64,000 nt of DNA. Origin: Cycas panzhihuaensis (taxonomy: Eukaryota; Cycadophyta). Where the stretch lies: contig CM041465.1 in the NCBI GenBank assembly GCA_023213395.1, positions 40,493,741 through 40,557,740 on the forward strand, read 5' to 3'. Below, in pieces: positions 63,194-64,000 of this stretch. Below the pieces are notes generated by a model. The model saw nothing but the letters and a program-made list of their open reading frames with translations. It was not told the origin of the DNA and made no database searches. Positions within the stretch are counted from its first letter, which is position 1. The number at the start of each line of letters is the position of its first letter. A program made the translations under genes and the position numbers.

Positions 63194-64000
63194 TGTATTA
63201 AATTTGATCCATTTCTACTAGTTTATTATTACCCTGCAATAATTTTTATCTAGCCTGCTCTAATTATTGTGCCCCATAGATATATTTGTAGTGCTATAAA
63301 TATATCACAATGTGAATATTAGTGAGTTAAATATGGGAAGAAATGGCCAGATTTACATTTAATACTTGCCTAACATATAATCCTGCCTCAGGACTTACCC
63401 AGATCAGAGCCTAACAATCTCGAGGGCCCATTAAAACTAAAAACTGGGAATTCAAACTCATTATAGATATAGATCTTTCATCTCTCAAGTGACTCTCAAG
63501 CAACTTTCTCATAGTCTTAGCATCCTATGATAGTCTAGGCTAAAAATTAGATTAAAGATAGCCAAAGGAAGGACAAATTAGGCTTGTGGACCTCCCCAAG
63601 CTACCAAAGTAGCCAAGGAGCTTCTCATTCTCATCATCAAGTTTAGATCTCTCTTCAAAAAAAGTGTTTTTTACAACAAAAATCTTCATCTTCCACTAAC
63701 AAACATCTTCTCTCAATGGGTAAGCCTATTCTAGTTTTGTTTTCTTGTTAAAATCCTCATTTTGTTGTGATTATTTCATCATTTATTGCAACCATTGTTG
63801 TTTTTATGGTTTGGAACCAATTTTACTACCATTTAGAAGACTTTATTAAGCAAACTTAAAGGCAAAACCTTCCCTTTACCATAAAAACTCTTGTTTCACC
63901 TCCAAAACCACTAGTTAATGGTAGTTAAAGGGCTTGACTAGCCAAGGGAGATTGTGGGAAGGTCCATATGCTTGAGTTCTGACTCCAAAAACCACCTTCT
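63194..64000. other. Right flank, nothing recognised
   Basis: 800 bp with no supported gene or element on either strand. Confidence 0.5.

Overview
The window reads as a transposon graveyard from a large, AT-rich seed-plant nuclear genome. Every coding trace I can identify belongs to plant retrotransposons: Ty1/copia elements with initiator-Met-tRNA priming sites, a Ty3/gypsy element of the Tat type, and an L1-type LINE whose ORF2 ends in an RNase H domain. I found no host gene, no rRNA or tRNA gene and no bacterial or organellar segment. The species cannot be told from this. All pol frames are broken by stops and frameshifts, so the insertions are old; the LINE and the gag-only element J look least damaged.

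Region 1 (about 1-37.6 kb) is a deep nest. The outermost layer is a decayed plus-strand copia element (called 0 here). Its gag and protease lie at 1.43-2.48 kb, the GAG-pre/integrase start at 24.6-25.0 kb, an integrase scrap at 31.0 kb, and what is probably its RT, RNase H and 3' LTR at 31.6 and 35.8-37.6 kb. Element A (copia, plus) sits in 0 with target duplication CCCAA. Element B (copia, plus) sits inside A's 3' LTR. Element C (copia, minus, 9.1 kb) sits inside B between protease and integrase. Further along, a solo LTR of the A/E family (minus) sits in 0 and is itself split by element E (copia, plus; target duplication ACTAC, two 649-bp LTRs). Element G (minus, LTR-bounded, no recognisable protein) splits the RT of 0.

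Region 2 (37.6-50.4 kb) holds element J, a 3.07-kb gag-only LTR element with perfect target duplication ATCTC, and element K, an LTR element with no recognisable coding whose left LTR is split by a 4.7-kb L1-type LINE with an 8-bp target duplication.

Region 3 (50.4-63.2 kb) is element M, a 12.8-kb Tat-like Ty3/gypsy element with gag, protease, RT, RNase H and integrase in order. Beyond the integrase it carries an antisense relic resembling the plant mobile domain, a long (AT)n tract, and then a second, different RNase H just before the 3' LTR. This layout is the most unusual thing in the window.

The last 0.8 kb and the gaps between elements show nothing I can identify. Element boundaries rest on matched LTR ends, priming sites, polypurine tracts and target duplications read directly from the sequence. 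Family and lineage names rest on motif recognition only.
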